Of a stretch of DNA of 64,000 bases, positions 53,101-62,713 are shown one piece after another. Under the pieces are notes generated by a model, which was given only the letters and a program-made list of their open reading frames with translations, did not search any database and was not told where the DNA came from. Source of the stretch: Pseudohalioglobus lutimaris (GTDB lineage: Bacteria > Pseudomonadota > Gammaproteobacteria > Pseudomonadales > Halieaceae); assembly GCF_002866825.1 (NCBI RefSeq), contig NZ_PKUS01000005.1:124001-188000 (forward strand), written 5' to 3'. Both the position numbers and the translations under genes were made by a program. Positions within the stretch are counted from its first letter, which is position 1. Each line of letters opens with the position of its first letter.

Positions 53101-54885
53101 TCATGTTGATGCTTCGAAGTGCCTGGATAAGTAATTGTCACCAGCCGACCGGCCAGCCAAACCGGGCTTGTCCATATCGCATTGACGAGGGGCAGAGCTG
53201 CAGTAGCGGTTTTTTCCCTCGCGCTTTGAGCGGTACATGGCAGTGTCCGCCGCTTTCAGGAGCGTTTCCAGGTGTTCGCCCTGTGAAGGATATAGCGCGA
53301 TACCGATACTGGCACTGACCCGCGCACTACCACCGGCAAGCTGGCAGGCTTCAGACACGCTGTGCAATAGTTTCGTTGCCACATGTTCTGCAGCTTGCAG
53401 TCCTTCGATATTTGGTAGCAATATTGCAAACTCGTCGCCGCCGATTCTGCTGACAGTATCTGTTTCACGCAGTGTCGAGCGCATACGCTCACCGGTGATC
53501 TTAAGAAGCTGGTCCCCGGCGGCGTGTCCCATTTCATCATTCACGGCCTTGAATCCGTCAAGGTCGACAAACAACACAGCCAGTGCTTTGCCCTCGAGCT
53601 GGGAAAGGCCTGTGCCCAGTTCGAAGCGTTTTTGCAAGAGAGTGGTACCGGGAAGCCCGGTGAGGTTATCGTAGAGGGCCTGTTTCCTTGATTCGGTCTG
53701 TAGCTTGAGGCGCGCCGCCAGACAGAGAGAAAACAGCAGGGTATGGATAAGGAACCCCACCTTGGCAACCTGTAACTCGAAGGGACCGGGGTGATTGCTG
53801 CTGACGATGATGACCGCCTGGGCAAAGCTCGCCAGGCCGGGTACCAGGAGCACGAGGAACAGGTAAGCGGCAAGGCTGACACGCTGATAGATGGCGTAGG
53901 CGCACAAAGTGAGTCCGTAGAGTACACTGAGTGCCCACGGCAGTGGGGCTGCAAAGCGTGGCAAATTTGAAACGCCTGCAATCGCGACCCATGCTGCGGT
54001 TAGCAGTATCAGGGCAATAATACCCTGACCGAGACGATGTATGCGCGGTGCGAATTTCGCTGATCCCAGAAAGTACATGATGGCCATCACTCGCATGGAG
54101 CTGGCTAGCAAGTTGAATACATGCAAGGCCCTCTCGTTAAGCGCCGGTGTGTTAGGCCAGAAATACAGGAAACCAAAGCCATCCAGCGTCAGTAGTGTCA
54201 GCATGACAAAAAAGTGATAGCCGCAATACCAGCCGTACTCCGGCTTGCGTAGAGTAAGCGCGAGGCCGGTGTTGAACATCAGCAGTGCAGCCAGCGCAGA
54301 TATGGAGGCGATGTTCAAAAAGTATGAGGTACGCATCTGTTGTTGCGCGGTATCCTCTTCCAGCAGGTCCCAGGTGAACCTGGTAGCACCGGGCCCGCCT
54401 ATATAGCGCAGGTACAGGGTTTCTGTTTGAGCGCTGGGCTGTACCAGGAATCCGTAGCGACGCTGTGCCAGTTCCCTGGTATCAGCAGGGTGGTTGTCCC
54501 CGGTTACCGTTTCCTGATAACGGCCGTTTGCATCGGCGCGGTAAATTCTTATGTCGTAAAGGCTTTGTTGGCGAGCGAGCAAGTTATAGCGATTTTCCAG
54601 TTTATCAGCGCCGAACTTGAGCTCGAGCCTGACCCAGATGGGCTTGTAGGGTGTAAGCCTATCGGCTTCCTTGGCGGGTTTGAATGTGTGCAGGGCAGGG
54701 CGCTCCAATATTTCCTGCAGTGTCAGCCGGCCGGATGGGTCGGTGAGATATTCCACTTCTTTTGCCAGGGGGTGTTCCGTACCGGTCACCTCCATGGACA
54801 TCACATAGCCACAGTAGACCAGGCCCGCCAGTGTTGCGGCGAGGATAAGTGGCAGGCGCAGCGCGCCTCTCCTGGCGCAGTTCAT
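53101..54885 (-). CDS. 7TMR-DISM diguanylate cyclase
   Basis: A 594-residue protein with signal anchor, an extracytoplasmic 7TMR-DISM sensor part (about 30-170), seven membrane helices (about 185-385) and a GGDEF domain with an intact RIGGDEFAIL and the inhibitory-site motif RETD. It should make cyclic-di-GMP. The ATG at 54885 overlaps the stop of the related upstream gene (ATGA), so the pair is co-translated. The sensed ligand is unknown. Confidence 0.88.
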   Translation of the reverse strand: MNCARRGALRLPLILAATLAGLVYCGYVMSMEVTGTEHPLAKEVEYLTDPSGRLTLQEILERPALHTFKPAKEADRLTPYKPIWVRLELKFGADKLENRYNLLARQQSLYDIRIYRADANGRYQETVTGDNHPADTRELAQRRYGFLVQPSAQTETLYLRYIGGPGATRFTWDLLEEDTAQQQMRTSYFLNIASISALAALLMFNTGLALTLRKPEYGWYCGYHFFVMLTLLTLDGFGFLYFWPNTPALNERALHVFNLLASSMRVMAIMYFLGSAKFAPRIHRLGQGIIALILLTAAWVAIAGVSNLPRFAAPLPWALSVLYGLTLCAYAIYQRVSLAAYLFLVLLVPGLASFAQAVIIVSSNHPGPFELQVAKVGFLIHTLLFSLCLAARLKLQTESRKQALYDNLTGLPGTTLLQKRFELGTGLSQLEGKALAVLFVDLDGFKAVNDEMGHAAGDQLLKITGERMRSTLRETDTVSRIGGDEFAILLPNIEGLQAAEHVATKLLHSVSEACQLAGGSARVSASIGIALYPSQGEHLETLLKAADTAMYRSKREGKNRYCSSAPRQCDMDKPGLAGRSAGDNYLSRHFEAST

Positions 54886-56609
54886 ACTGCCAGACGCCAT
54901 AGTGGTGCCGCCTCTCCTGCGTCCATCGATTCAGTGAAGATGTATGCGTTTTTACTTTCGCGTTTGGCTCTGTACATGGCCTGATCAGCTACTTTGAGCA
55001 GACCTTCGAGGTCTGTGCCGTCCAGGGGATGCAGTGCGACACCGATGCTGCCGCTGACCCTGACTTCATTTCCCTCAAAATCGAAGGGCCTGGCGATGCT
55101 GTGCAGTAGTGTTCTGGCCAGCTGATGAACCTCGCCCTTATCCCGGACCTGGGAGAGCATGACGACGAATTCGTCTCCCCCGATGCGTGCAACCGTGTCG
55201 ACTCTCGTCAACTCGGCCTGCAGTCTGCCCGCCACCTCAACCAGTAGCTGGTCACCCGCGGCATGGCCGAGTCTGTCATTTACTGCCTTGAAGCCGTCCA
55301 GGTCAATAAAGCAGATAGCCACCTGCGTACCTTGGCGCTGTGCCATTGAGACGGCCAGTTCAAACTGCTCCTGCAGAAGTAATGTACCGGGCAGGCCCGT
55401 CAGGCTGTCGTGTAACGCCCGGTTTCTAAGGGTGTTCTCCAGGCGCATGTGCGTGGCCAGGCACAAAGAGAATAAAAGCGTATGTACAACGAAGCCCACT
55501 TTGGCCAGCTGTAGTATGAAAACGCTGGTGTGTGGGTTGTTGATCGTGATGATCGCCTGTAAACCCGCTGTAGCGCCGGGCACTATCAGAGTGATCAATA
55601 GGGAGAGCGCCATGGGAACTTTCTGTCTGACGGCCTGAATGCAGATCGCAAAACCAAACAGGATTGCAATGGCCCAGGCGATGGTTGCGATGTAGTGGGG
55701 CAGTTTGTTGACCCCGAATACCAGAACAAGCAACAACGTGATCCCGAGCATTGCGAGAACGCCAAGGGCGCAGCGGTGCATTCGCGGAGCAAACCCGCCG
55801 GACTTGAGGAAGTACATAATTGTCAGCAAACGCATGCTGGCGGAAAGCAGGTTAAATGTGTGTGGGGCTCGAGTATTGAGCGCCGGCAACTCAGGCCATA
55901 AATAGTAGAAGGCAATCCCATCCAGGGTAAGCAGAGCCATCATCACGCTAAACAGGTAGAAACAATAAAAGGTATATTCGGGCGCTCGCAGACTGAAGGC
56001 AATCAGGGCATTAAAAATGAGCAGCGCGGCCACGGCACCGAGGCATGCCACGTCGAAGCCGTAGTAGGTATCGGCGTTGGTCTCGTAGGTGCTCTTCTCG
56101 ACAAGGCTCCATGGAAACCCGTTTATGCCAAGGCCGCTGACTACGCGCATATAGAGGACAATATTTTCCTCTGCCCCGGGTTCGATAAGGAATCCATAGC
56201 GGGGCGCTGTCACCTCGCGGCTATAGGCTGGGTGGTTGTTCCCGGTTACTGTTTCGAAATATCCCCCGTATCCGTCTGGCCGATACAATGCGATTTCGAA
56301 CAGGTTTTCTACATGCGCAAACAGGTAGTACGACTGTTGGCGGGCGGCACTATCGAGGTTTAGCTGTAGTCGTATCCAGACGGGTGCGAAAGCACCCTCC
56401 GGGTGTTCCTCTGCGCCGTCAATAAACGGGTATAGCTCAGGCTCCTCCAGAATCATGTCCAGAGTTAATTCACCCTGGGGGTCCTCGAGAAACTGATAGT
56501 CTGCGCTCAGTGAAACGCGCTTGCCGTGAACGTCAAGCGCCAGCGCCATCCCGGGATGTAGCAGGACGGCCAGCACAGTAAGGCCCGCGAGATTTTTGAG
56601 ACGTATCAC
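54882..56609 (-). CDS. 7TMR-DISM diguanylate cyclase, paralogue
   Basis: A 575-residue protein with the same layout as its neighbour: signal peptide to ALALDV, DISM sensor domain, seven helices, GGDEF domain with RIGGDEFVVML. In the inhibitory-site position the residues are TRVD instead of RxxD, so product feedback may be missing. The two genes clearly arose by tandem duplication (shared segments such as VTGNNHPA/VTGDNHPA). Confidence 0.88.
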   Translation of the reverse strand: MIRLKNLAGLTVLAVLLHPGMALALDVHGKRVSLSADYQFLEDPQGELTLDMILEEPELYPFIDGAEEHPEGAFAPVWIRLQLNLDSAARQQSYYLFAHVENLFEIALYRPDGYGGYFETVTGNNHPAYSREVTAPRYGFLIEPGAEENIVLYMRVVSGLGINGFPWSLVEKSTYETNADTYYGFDVACLGAVAALLIFNALIAFSLRAPEYTFYCFYLFSVMMALLTLDGIAFYYLWPELPALNTRAPHTFNLLSASMRLLTIMYFLKSGGFAPRMHRCALGVLAMLGITLLLVLVFGVNKLPHYIATIAWAIAILFGFAICIQAVRQKVPMALSLLITLIVPGATAGLQAIITINNPHTSVFILQLAKVGFVVHTLLFSLCLATHMRLENTLRNRALHDSLTGLPGTLLLQEQFELAVSMAQRQGTQVAICFIDLDGFKAVNDRLGHAAGDQLLVEVAGRLQAELTRVDTVARIGGDEFVVMLSQVRDKGEVHQLARTLLHSIARPFDFEGNEVRVSGSIGVALHPLDGTDLEGLLKVADQAMYRAKRESKNAYIFTESMDAGEAAPLWRLAV

Positions 56610-56902
56610 TATGGTGGCCTGGCCGGATGAGGCCAGTGTCCCCCTGATGGTTGGTATTAATGCTAAATATCGGCATCGCCACGCTATGCTTTAGCGGTAT
56701 ATCTCTATTTTTTGCAGTAGTGCGCGTTCGGGGCGCCAGAGCACCTTGTTTGGGGTCAAATGTGGCCGCGGGGCCTGTGAGTCCCAGCGTTGATCTCATT
56801 CACCTGAACGCCGGTTAGATCTTTGAGCTTGCATCGTACTGCGGTTTAAGTCTTATGATGCAACCATACATTCAAAGCCCCGCGAATGGGGAGGGATGCA
56901 CA

Positions 56903-57667
56903 ATGAAACCAGTTTGTTTGGTTATTGGCGCCGGTGCCGGTATTGGCGGTAATGTGGGTAAGCGATTTGCTGCAGGTGGGTATCATGCGGTGCTATGCCG
57001 GCGCAGTGATGAGGAGGGTCTTCAGCAGCTGGTAGCTGAGATCGAAGCTGCGGGCGGTTCAGCTACCGGTTACCTGCTCAACGCGGTTGAGCAGGGCAGC
57101 ATTGAGGAGCGGGTGGCCGCCGTTGAAGAAGAGATCGGCCCTGTAGAAGTCGTTATCTACAACCTTGGAGCGCAGATCGGCGACCGACCGTTGGCGGATA
57201 CCAGCTACAAAGCATTTGAAATGGGCTGGCAGCTCGCCACTTTTGGGTTATTTCGCACGGCTTCAGCGGTGTGCCCGAAGATGGAAGAGCGGGGTAAAGG
57301 AGTGATTTTGGTCACCTCGGCCACAGCGGCGGTGCGCGGTAATGCGGGACAGCATTCCCATGCGGCTGCCATGGGCGGGCGACGTATGCTGTGCCAGACG
57401 CTGAATGCCCAGTTTTCCCGCAAGGGCATTCACGTGGTGCATGTGCTGATCGATGGCATGGTGGACGCCCCGGATACCCTGGGCAAAATGCTGGGTCCTG
57501 AACTGTTCCAGGACCTGCGTAAGCAGCGCGGCGGTGAGCAGGACGGGCTGATGCTGCCGGAGCAGATGGCGGAAACCTATTTTCACGTGGCGCACCAACA
57601 TCGCTCCGCCTGGACTCACGAACTGGATCTGCGGGCATTTTCCGACCTCGCCTGGTGGAACCACTAG
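56903..57667 (+). CDS. SDR-fold protein lacking the catalytic Tyr and Lys
   Basis: A 254-residue short-chain dehydrogenase-like protein with the nucleotide loop VIGAGAGIGGNVGKRFA and NLGAQ in place of NNAG. Where the family has Y-x-x-x-K, alignment with the SDR at 48046 puts histidine and methionine (QHSHAAAMGGRRM), so normal dehydrogenase chemistry is unlikely. GGGGAGGGA precedes the ATG at 56903. Followed 35 nt later by an isomerase-like gene. Confidence 0.8.
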   Translation: MKPVCLVIGAGAGIGGNVGKRFAAGGYHAVLCRRSDEEGLQQLVAEIEAAGGSATGYLLNAVEQGSIEERVAAVEEEIGPVEVVIYNLGAQIGDRPLADTSYKAFEMGWQLATFGLFRTASAVCPKMEERGKGVILVTSATAAVRGNAGQHSHAAAMGGRRMLCQTLNAQFSRKGIHVVHVLIDGMVDAPDTLGKMLGPELFQDLRKQRGGEQDGLMLPEQMAETYFHVAHQHRSAWTHELDLRAFSDLAWWNH

Positions 57668-57702
57668 TTTTTTAAATTGGCTTACATACACGGAGAAAAA
57701 AC

Positions 57703-58314
57703 ATGGTCACGGTGGATTTTATTTTCGACTTCGGTAGCCCGAATGCGTACTACTCATACAAGGTGCTTCCGGAAATTCTACAGCGCACCGGTGCTGAAAT
57801 GGTGATTCACCCGGTGCTGCTAGGGGGGATTTTCAAGATCACCGGCAACCAGCCACCAATGTTGGCGTTTGGCGGGGTCAAGGGAAAACTGGAGTACGAA
57901 ATGCTGGAAAGCAAACGTTTTGTCGAGAAACACAAGCTCAACGACTTCAGGTTCAATACCCATTTCCCGGTGAACACCGTGAGTATCATGCGCGGGTTGC
58001 TGGCCGCACAGGAGTTGGGCTGTGATACACAATATACTGACGTCGTGCTGTCTGCCATGTGGGAGCAAAGCCTGAAGATGGATGACCCGGAAGTGATGGC
58101 CGGAGCCCTGAAGGATGGGGGCATCGATGCGGCGGCCATTATGGCGCTTATCCAGACGGATGCCATCAAGGAGAAATTGAAGGCCAATACCCAGGCCGCG
58201 GCGGATCGTGGCGTATTTGGCATCCCCACGTTCTTTGTCGGTGAGGAAATGTTTTTCGGCAAGGACCGTCTCGGCCTGGTCGAGGAGGAGATACTGAAAC
58301 AACAGCGCCTTTGA
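57703..58314 (+). CDS. DsbA-family 2-hydroxychromene-2-carboxylate isomerase-like protein
   Basis: A 203-residue thioredoxin-fold protein of the kappa-GST/HCCA isomerase group. The N-terminal VDFIFDFGSPNAYYSYKVLP carries the active serine in GSPN, and the C-terminal RGVFGIPTFFVGEEMFFGKD is typical. Family members use glutathione to isomerise aromatic breakdown products, though many have other roles. AGA-rich ribosome site just ahead; part of a likely transcript with the preceding SDR. Confidence 0.85.
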   Translation: MVTVDFIFDFGSPNAYYSYKVLPEILQRTGAEMVIHPVLLGGIFKITGNQPPMLAFGGVKGKLEYEMLESKRFVEKHKLNDFRFNTHFPVNTVSIMRGLLAAQELGCDTQYTDVVLSAMWEQSLKMDDPEVMAGALKDGGIDAAAIMALIQTDAIKEKLKANTQAAADRGVFGIPTFFVGEEMFFGKDRLGLVEEEILKQQRL

Positions 58315-58432
58315 GGCCTGGTCAATTGGCGTTGGAGGCCACGGCACCGCCGAAGTAGGCGTGGTGTGCCTGTTTGAATGAGCAGCTGAAGAAGAGTCCT
58401 ATTGAAGAGTCGCTTACGGCGAGAGGGAAAAG

Positions 58433-59416
58433 ATGCGTAGATGGTTGGTTGAAGCTTTTGGTAGTCCTGAAGATGTCTGGCGCCTGGTAGAAGACTCTGA
58501 CGAGTTCATGCCGGGCCCCGGACAGGTCAAGGTCAGGGTAGAGGCGGCCGGTTTGGGCCTGCCTGATGTATTGATGTGCCACGATAATTATCCCCTGACG
58601 CCGCCGTTGCCTTTTACGCCTTCACAGGAGGCGGCGGGTGAGGTGATTGCGCTTGGGGAGGGAGTGGACGCCGCCCTGCTCGGTAAGCGCGTACTGGGCC
58701 CCACCTTGTTTCGGGAGCAGCGCGGAGGCCTGGCGGATGAGTGCCTGATGCACGTCTCGGGCGCTTTACCTATTCCCGATGAAATGACGGGGGTTGAGGC
58801 AGCCGGATTCTTCATACCCTATCAAACCGCCTGGGTCGCCCTGGTGCGACGCGCCCGGATAACGGCAGACGATACGTTGCTGGTCCTGGGCGCTTCGGGC
58901 AGCTCCGGCTGCGCTGCTGTGCAACTGGCCAGGGCCAAGGGCGCCCGCGTTATCGCCGTTGCGGGCGGTCCTGAAAAAGTGGCTTTCTGCCGGTCTATTG
59001 GCGCCGATGAAGTTATTGATAGAAAGCGACAGGACGTGACCGCCACCGCGCTGGAACTTACCGATGGTAGAGGCGTATCTATGGTGTTCGACCCAGTCGG
59101 CGGTAAGGCCGGGCGCGCAGCGTTCAAGGCCATTGCATTCGAGGGAAAGTTCATCGTGATTGGCTATGCCAGCGGTGAGTGGGCACAGATAACACTGCCC
59201 GAAACGCTGATGAAAAATATTTCCCTGGTCGGCGCAATGCCGGTTGGCTATTCCGCAGAACAGGTGATGGTCGCGCATGAGGACTTGTTGCACCACTGGC
59301 GCCGCGGTGAACTCAAAGTGGCCAATTGCCAGGTGTTCGAGTTTGACGATGCGCGCACGGCGATAGCCACTATCGCAGCCGGTAAGGTGGAAGGAAAGGT
59401 CGTGGTCAGGCTGTAG
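58433..59416 (+). CDS. NADPH:quinone oxidoreductase-family protein (zinc-independent MDR)
   Basis: A 327-residue medium-chain reductase. It lacks the zinc ligands and has the NADPH loop LGASGSSGCAAVQLAR and the ending KVEGKVVVRL typical of quinone oxidoreductase/enoyl reductase members. Same strand and general neighbourhood as the SDR and isomerase genes. Substrate unknown. Confidence 0.87.
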   Translation: MRRWLVEAFGSPEDVWRLVEDSDEFMPGPGQVKVRVEAAGLGLPDVLMCHDNYPLTPPLPFTPSQEAAGEVIALGEGVDAALLGKRVLGPTLFREQRGGLADECLMHVSGALPIPDEMTGVEAAGFFIPYQTAWVALVRRARITADDTLLVLGASGSSGCAAVQLARAKGARVIAVAGGPEKVAFCRSIGADEVIDRKRQDVTATALELTDGRGVSMVFDPVGGKAGRAAFKAIAFEGKFIVIGYASGEWAQITLPETLMKNISLVGAMPVGYSAEQVMVAHEDLLHHWRRGELKVANCQVFEFDDARTAIATIAAGKVEGKVVVRL

Positions 59417-59489
59417 AGACAACACCGGCTGCGTCCTACGCTGCGCACACGCGTATCCAACGATAACGCCAGCCGTGATTTATGTAGTG

Positions 59490-59537
59490 TGTCCCTGTCC
59501 CTGTCCCTGTCCCTGTCCCCGTTCCTGTCCCCGTTCC
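59490..59537. repeat. hexanucleotide tandem repeat
   Basis: Eight hexamers: TGTCCC five times, then CGTTCC, TGTCCC, CGTTCC. It lies between the convergent ends of the quinone-oxidoreductase and LLM genes, so length changes would not alter a protein. Confidence 0.85.
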
Positions 59538-59554
59538 TGCGCCGCAAGTAGATC

Positions 59555-60580
59555 TCAAGCAGCTTTCAATTGCGCAATGGCCCGTGCCGCCTCCGCATCC
59601 TGAGACGGGTCCTGCGGCATGGGAAAGGTAACGCGTCGAGAAAGGCTGGCGAAGCGCTCTTTGTAAACGCTGGCGATATGCTCGTAGGTGCCCCTGGGTA
59701 CAAATTTTTCCAGCATTTCATCGGTGACAATCTTTGGCATTTCCTCCCAGGCTCCGCTGCGCGTCATGTCGAGCAGCTGCTGGCCTTTTTCCTGCCAGCC
59801 GAACAGTTCCAGGCTGGGCCAGTAGGCGGGTGTAGAGTACAGGAAGCCCAGCAGCTGGCGCTGCTTTTCCCATTCTTTGGCGACAGTTGCCTCGTCCGCC
59901 CCGGTTGCGGTCAGCGGCCCCAGCAGCAGGCGAAAGTCCTCCCCGGAGCGCTGTGCCTTGTCGAAACCCTGTTGCAGGCGTGGCAGGCACACGTCGCGGA
60001 TATACGCGGGCGGCGTGTTGGTGGGGTGGGTGATCATGCCGTCTGCAATCCGACCCACCATGCGTGTCATGTCAGGTCCGACGGCACCGCACAGAATGGG
60101 GATGTCAGGGTGCTCAATCGGTCCCGGATTGAAGAAGGGTTGCAGACGGGTGAACTGATAGTGCTCGCCTTCAAAATATAGCTTTTCGCCGGTCTGGAAG
60201 CTTTGAAAGATCGCCTTTAGTGACTGCACGTATTCGCGCAGCTGTGCAACAGGTCTCTCCCAGCGTGCACTGTAGCGCTGTTCAATATTCTGCTTTATCT
60301 GCGTGCCCAGTCCCAGTTCGAAGCGACCCCCGGACATTTGTTGCAGATCCCAGCTGGCGATAGCCACCGTCATCGGGCTGCGCGGAAAAGCCACCAGTAC
60401 CCCCGTTCCGACCAGAAGTTTGCTGGTGGAGTCCAGCGCCAGCGCAGCAAGTAACAGCCCGTCGTGGATTGCGTCCGGTACCTGCAGACCATCGAAGCCC
60501 ATTGCCTCTGCACGTGCTGCGTGCGCCCCGATTTCTCCCGGGCCCATATCTTCCGGTGTGGCGGCGAACACTTCGAACAT
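59555..60580 (-). CDS. LLM-class (luciferase-like) F420/FMN-dependent oxidoreductase
   Basis: A 341-residue (beta/alpha)8 protein of the luciferase-like monooxygenase class. Landmarks are GFDGLQVPDAIHDG, the strand SKLLVGTGVLVAFPRSP and WDLQQMSGGRFELGLGTQ. Many such proteins are annotated F420-dependent, but FMN use is more usual in gammaproteobacteria. Divergent from the MarR gene at 60650, so probably under its control. Confidence 0.85.
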   Translation of the reverse strand: MFEVFAATPEDMGPGEIGAHAARAEAMGFDGLQVPDAIHDGLLLAALALDSTSKLLVGTGVLVAFPRSPMTVAIASWDLQQMSGGRFELGLGTQIKQNIEQRYSARWERPVAQLREYVQSLKAIFQSFQTGEKLYFEGEHYQFTRLQPFFNPGPIEHPDIPILCGAVGPDMTRMVGRIADGMITHPTNTPPAYIRDVCLPRLQQGFDKAQRSGEDFRLLLGPLTATGADEATVAKEWEKQRQLLGFLYSTPAYWPSLELFGWQEKGQQLLDMTRSGAWEEMPKIVTDEMLEKFVPRGTYEHIASVYKERFASLSRRVTFPMPQDPSQDAEAARAIAQLKAA

Positions 60581-60649
60581 GACTTGACTCCCTGGTAAAT
60601 AGACAGCTAAACTGATGATAAGTTTAGCTTACATAGTTTGGTGTTTGCA

Positions 60650-61096
60650 ATGAGTAGTTTCCCAAAACACGAATTGGGCCAGACCCTGATGATGGCGCTG
60701 CGGGACTTTCAGCGCCGACTGGACGCGGATCTCGCCAAGCGCGGTGTGCGGGGTATCCGTTCGAGACATCGCAAGGTGTTTATGCACCTCGAGCGCAGCG
60801 GTGCCTGCCGCAGCGTTGATCTGGCAGAAAAAATAGGCGTGCGCCCGCAATCGATGATGAAGACGGTTCATGAGCTGGAAGAATTGGGGCTGGTGACGCG
60901 CTCGGCTGACCCCAGCGACTCGCGCGCGAAGCTGGTGGCATTCACGCCGCAGGGGCAGGCTTTTATCGATGAGTTAACCCGTTCTACCGAAATCGTCTGG
61001 GAGCAATATGCCGCCATGGTGGACGAGAACGAGCTTGAACAGGCAATGCGGTTGTTGTCCCGCCTGTCCGCGCCTGACGTACAGAGGGCTGCTTGA
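60650..61096 (+). CDS. MarR-family regulator
   Basis: A 148-residue winged-helix protein: HLERSGACRSVDLAEKIGVR and RPQSMMKTVHELEELGLVTR form the DNA-binding part, SDSRAKLVAFT the wing. The ATG at 60650 is preferred over an in-frame TTG at 60638. An inverted-repeat-like AAACTGATGATAAGTTTA (60607-60624) lies in the divergent promoter region and is a good operator candidate. First gene of a run with SDR, enoyl-CoA hydratase, SDR and sulfotransferase. Confidence 0.87.
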   Translation: MSSFPKHELGQTLMMALRDFQRRLDADLAKRGVRGIRSRHRKVFMHLERSGACRSVDLAEKIGVRPQSMMKTVHELEELGLVTRSADPSDSRAKLVAFTPQGQAFIDELTRSTEIVWEQYAAMVDENELEQAMRLLSRLSAPDVQRAA

Positions 61097-61944
61097 TGAC
61101 CCATAAGACAGCTTTTGTAACCGGTGCCAGCCGCGGAATTGGTGCAGAGTCTGCGGTCGCGCTGGCGCGCAGTGGCTACGATGTGGTGATTAGCGCACGG
61201 ACTGCCGTCGAGGGTGAGGCCCACGACCACGTAGGTAAGCTGTCTGCGCTGCCCGGTAGTCTTGCGGCTACAGCCGAAGCCATTCGCAGGGAAGGGCGTA
61301 GAGTCTTATCCGTGCAAGCCGATATCCTCGATGAAAGTTCGATTGTCACTGCTGCTGAACAGGCACTGGATGAGTTTGGCGGCATAGACCTGTTGTTCAA
61401 CAACGCCGTCTACCAGGGTGATGGCAACCTGGCCCCGGTGCTGGGTGTGGAGCGCACCCATCTCGAATCCATTATGCAGGGTAATTTTTACACGCCACTG
61501 GCGCTGGTCAAGGCGCTGCTGCCCGGCATGCTGCAGCGTGGAGAGGGCACCATCATCAACATGGTGTCCTACACTGCCTTTAACAACCCACCGGCTCCAG
61601 CCAATCGCGGTGGCTGGAGTTTTGCCTATCCGGCCTCCAAGGCTGCGCTGGCGAGAATGGCAGGTTCCCTGCGGGTGGAACATGCAGACAGTGGTCTGCG
61701 CTGCTTCAACCTCGAGCCGGGCACGGTGCTGACCGAAGTCATGAAAGCCGCCGGCATCACCGAGGACGTGCTCAAGCGTTTCCAGGCCTGCTCACCCGCT
61801 GCGATTGCCGCGGTTGTTGCCTGGCTCGCCGATAACCAGCCGCAACCTGATTGGGGCGCAGATGATGTGCTGCGTGGCCCTGCGATTGCCAAACAGCTCA
61901 AGCTGCTGGGTGTATCGTCTTTTCTGGAGAACCAAAATGGATAA
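61096..61944 (+). CDS. short-chain dehydrogenase/reductase
   Basis: A 282-residue SDR with VTGASRGIGAESA, NNAVYQG, and the catalytic YPASK. The ATG at 61096 overlaps the MarR stop; the end overlaps the enoyl-CoA hydratase start by eight bases. In this setting it likely oxidises a hydroxyacyl or alcohol intermediate of a degradation route. Confidence 0.9.
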   Translation: MTHKTAFVTGASRGIGAESAVALARSGYDVVISARTAVEGEAHDHVGKLSALPGSLAATAEAIRREGRRVLSVQADILDESSIVTAAEQALDEFGGIDLLFNNAVYQGDGNLAPVLGVERTHLESIMQGNFYTPLALVKALLPGMLQRGEGTIINMVSYTAFNNPPAPANRGGWSFAYPASKAALARMAGSLRVEHADSGLRCFNLEPGTVLTEVMKAAGITEDVLKRFQACSPAAIAAVVAWLADNQPQPDWGADDVLRGPAIAKQLKLLGVSSFLENQNG

Positions 61945-62713
61945 AGTCCTGTTGGATAAACGCGATGGTTACGCCATCGTTACGCTCAACCGGCCCGATG
62001 AAATGAATGCGCTGTCACGCGAATTACGCGCCGATTTTGTAGCGGCTTTTGACGCCTGTACAGCGGACGAGGCGATCAGGGTAGTGATTCTCACCGGCAA
62101 CGGCCGTGCCTTTTGTGCCGGCTTTGACCTCAAGGAATTGTCCTCCAGCAGCGAACAGGATGCCTCCCAGGAAGCAGATAACGTTATTGCCCGGGCGATG
62201 GAGCGATTTGATGGGCCGATTATCGGTGCCATTAACGGTCATGCCATTACCGGTGGCTTCGAGATGGCACTTGCATGCGACATTCTGCTCGCCTCCGAAG
62301 ACGCACGCTTCGCCGACACCCACGCCCGCGTGGGCATGTTGCCCGGATGGGGCCTAAGCCAGAAGCTGCCGCGCCTTATCGGTTTGTCCCGTGCCAAGGA
62401 AATGTGTTTCACCGGTGCGCCAGTATTTGCTCAGCAGGCTTATGCATGGGGTCTGGTCAATCATGTGCTGGCGGTAGACGCATTGCTGCCCAGGGCGATA
62501 GAGATGGCCGAGAACATGTGCGCCTGCGTGCCTCACGTTCTTAAACAATACAAACCACTTATTGACCAGGGTTACAGCATGCCCCTGAACGAGGCGCTGG
62601 CGTGGGAAGAGGCCAAGGCCATTGAGTCGGCAAAACAGGCCTCGGCAGCGTTGATAGGCACGCGGCGTGAGGCGGTGCTGGCGCGTGGCAGGAGCGAAAA
62701 AAATGAAGGATAA
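61937..62713 (+). CDS. enoyl-CoA hydratase/isomerase family protein
   Basis: A 258-residue crotonase-fold protein. Oxyanion-hole segments AFCAGFDLKEL and NGHAITGGFEMALACDI are intact. It would add water to, or isomerise, an unsaturated acyl-CoA. The ATG at 61937 gives the usual family start; longer frames to 61805 lie inside the SDR gene. Overlaps at both ends with the flanking SDR genes. Confidence 0.9.
   Translation: MDKVLLDKRDGYAIVTLNRPDEMNALSRELRADFVAAFDACTADEAIRVVILTGNGRAFCAGFDLKELSSSSEQDASQEADNVIARAMERFDGPIIGAINGHAITGGFEMALACDILLASEDARFADTHARVGMLPGWGLSQKLPRLIGLSRAKEMCFTGAPVFAQQAYAWGLVNHVLAVDALLPRAIEMAENMCACVPHVLKQYKPLIDQGYSMPLNEALAWEEAKAIESAKQASAALIGTRREAVLARGRSEKNEG

Noticed and set aside
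59248-59547. Frame with repeated Asp-Arg pairs on the minus strand
   Set aside because: Produced by the hexamer repeat at 59490; begins in the repeat and runs antisense to a real gene.
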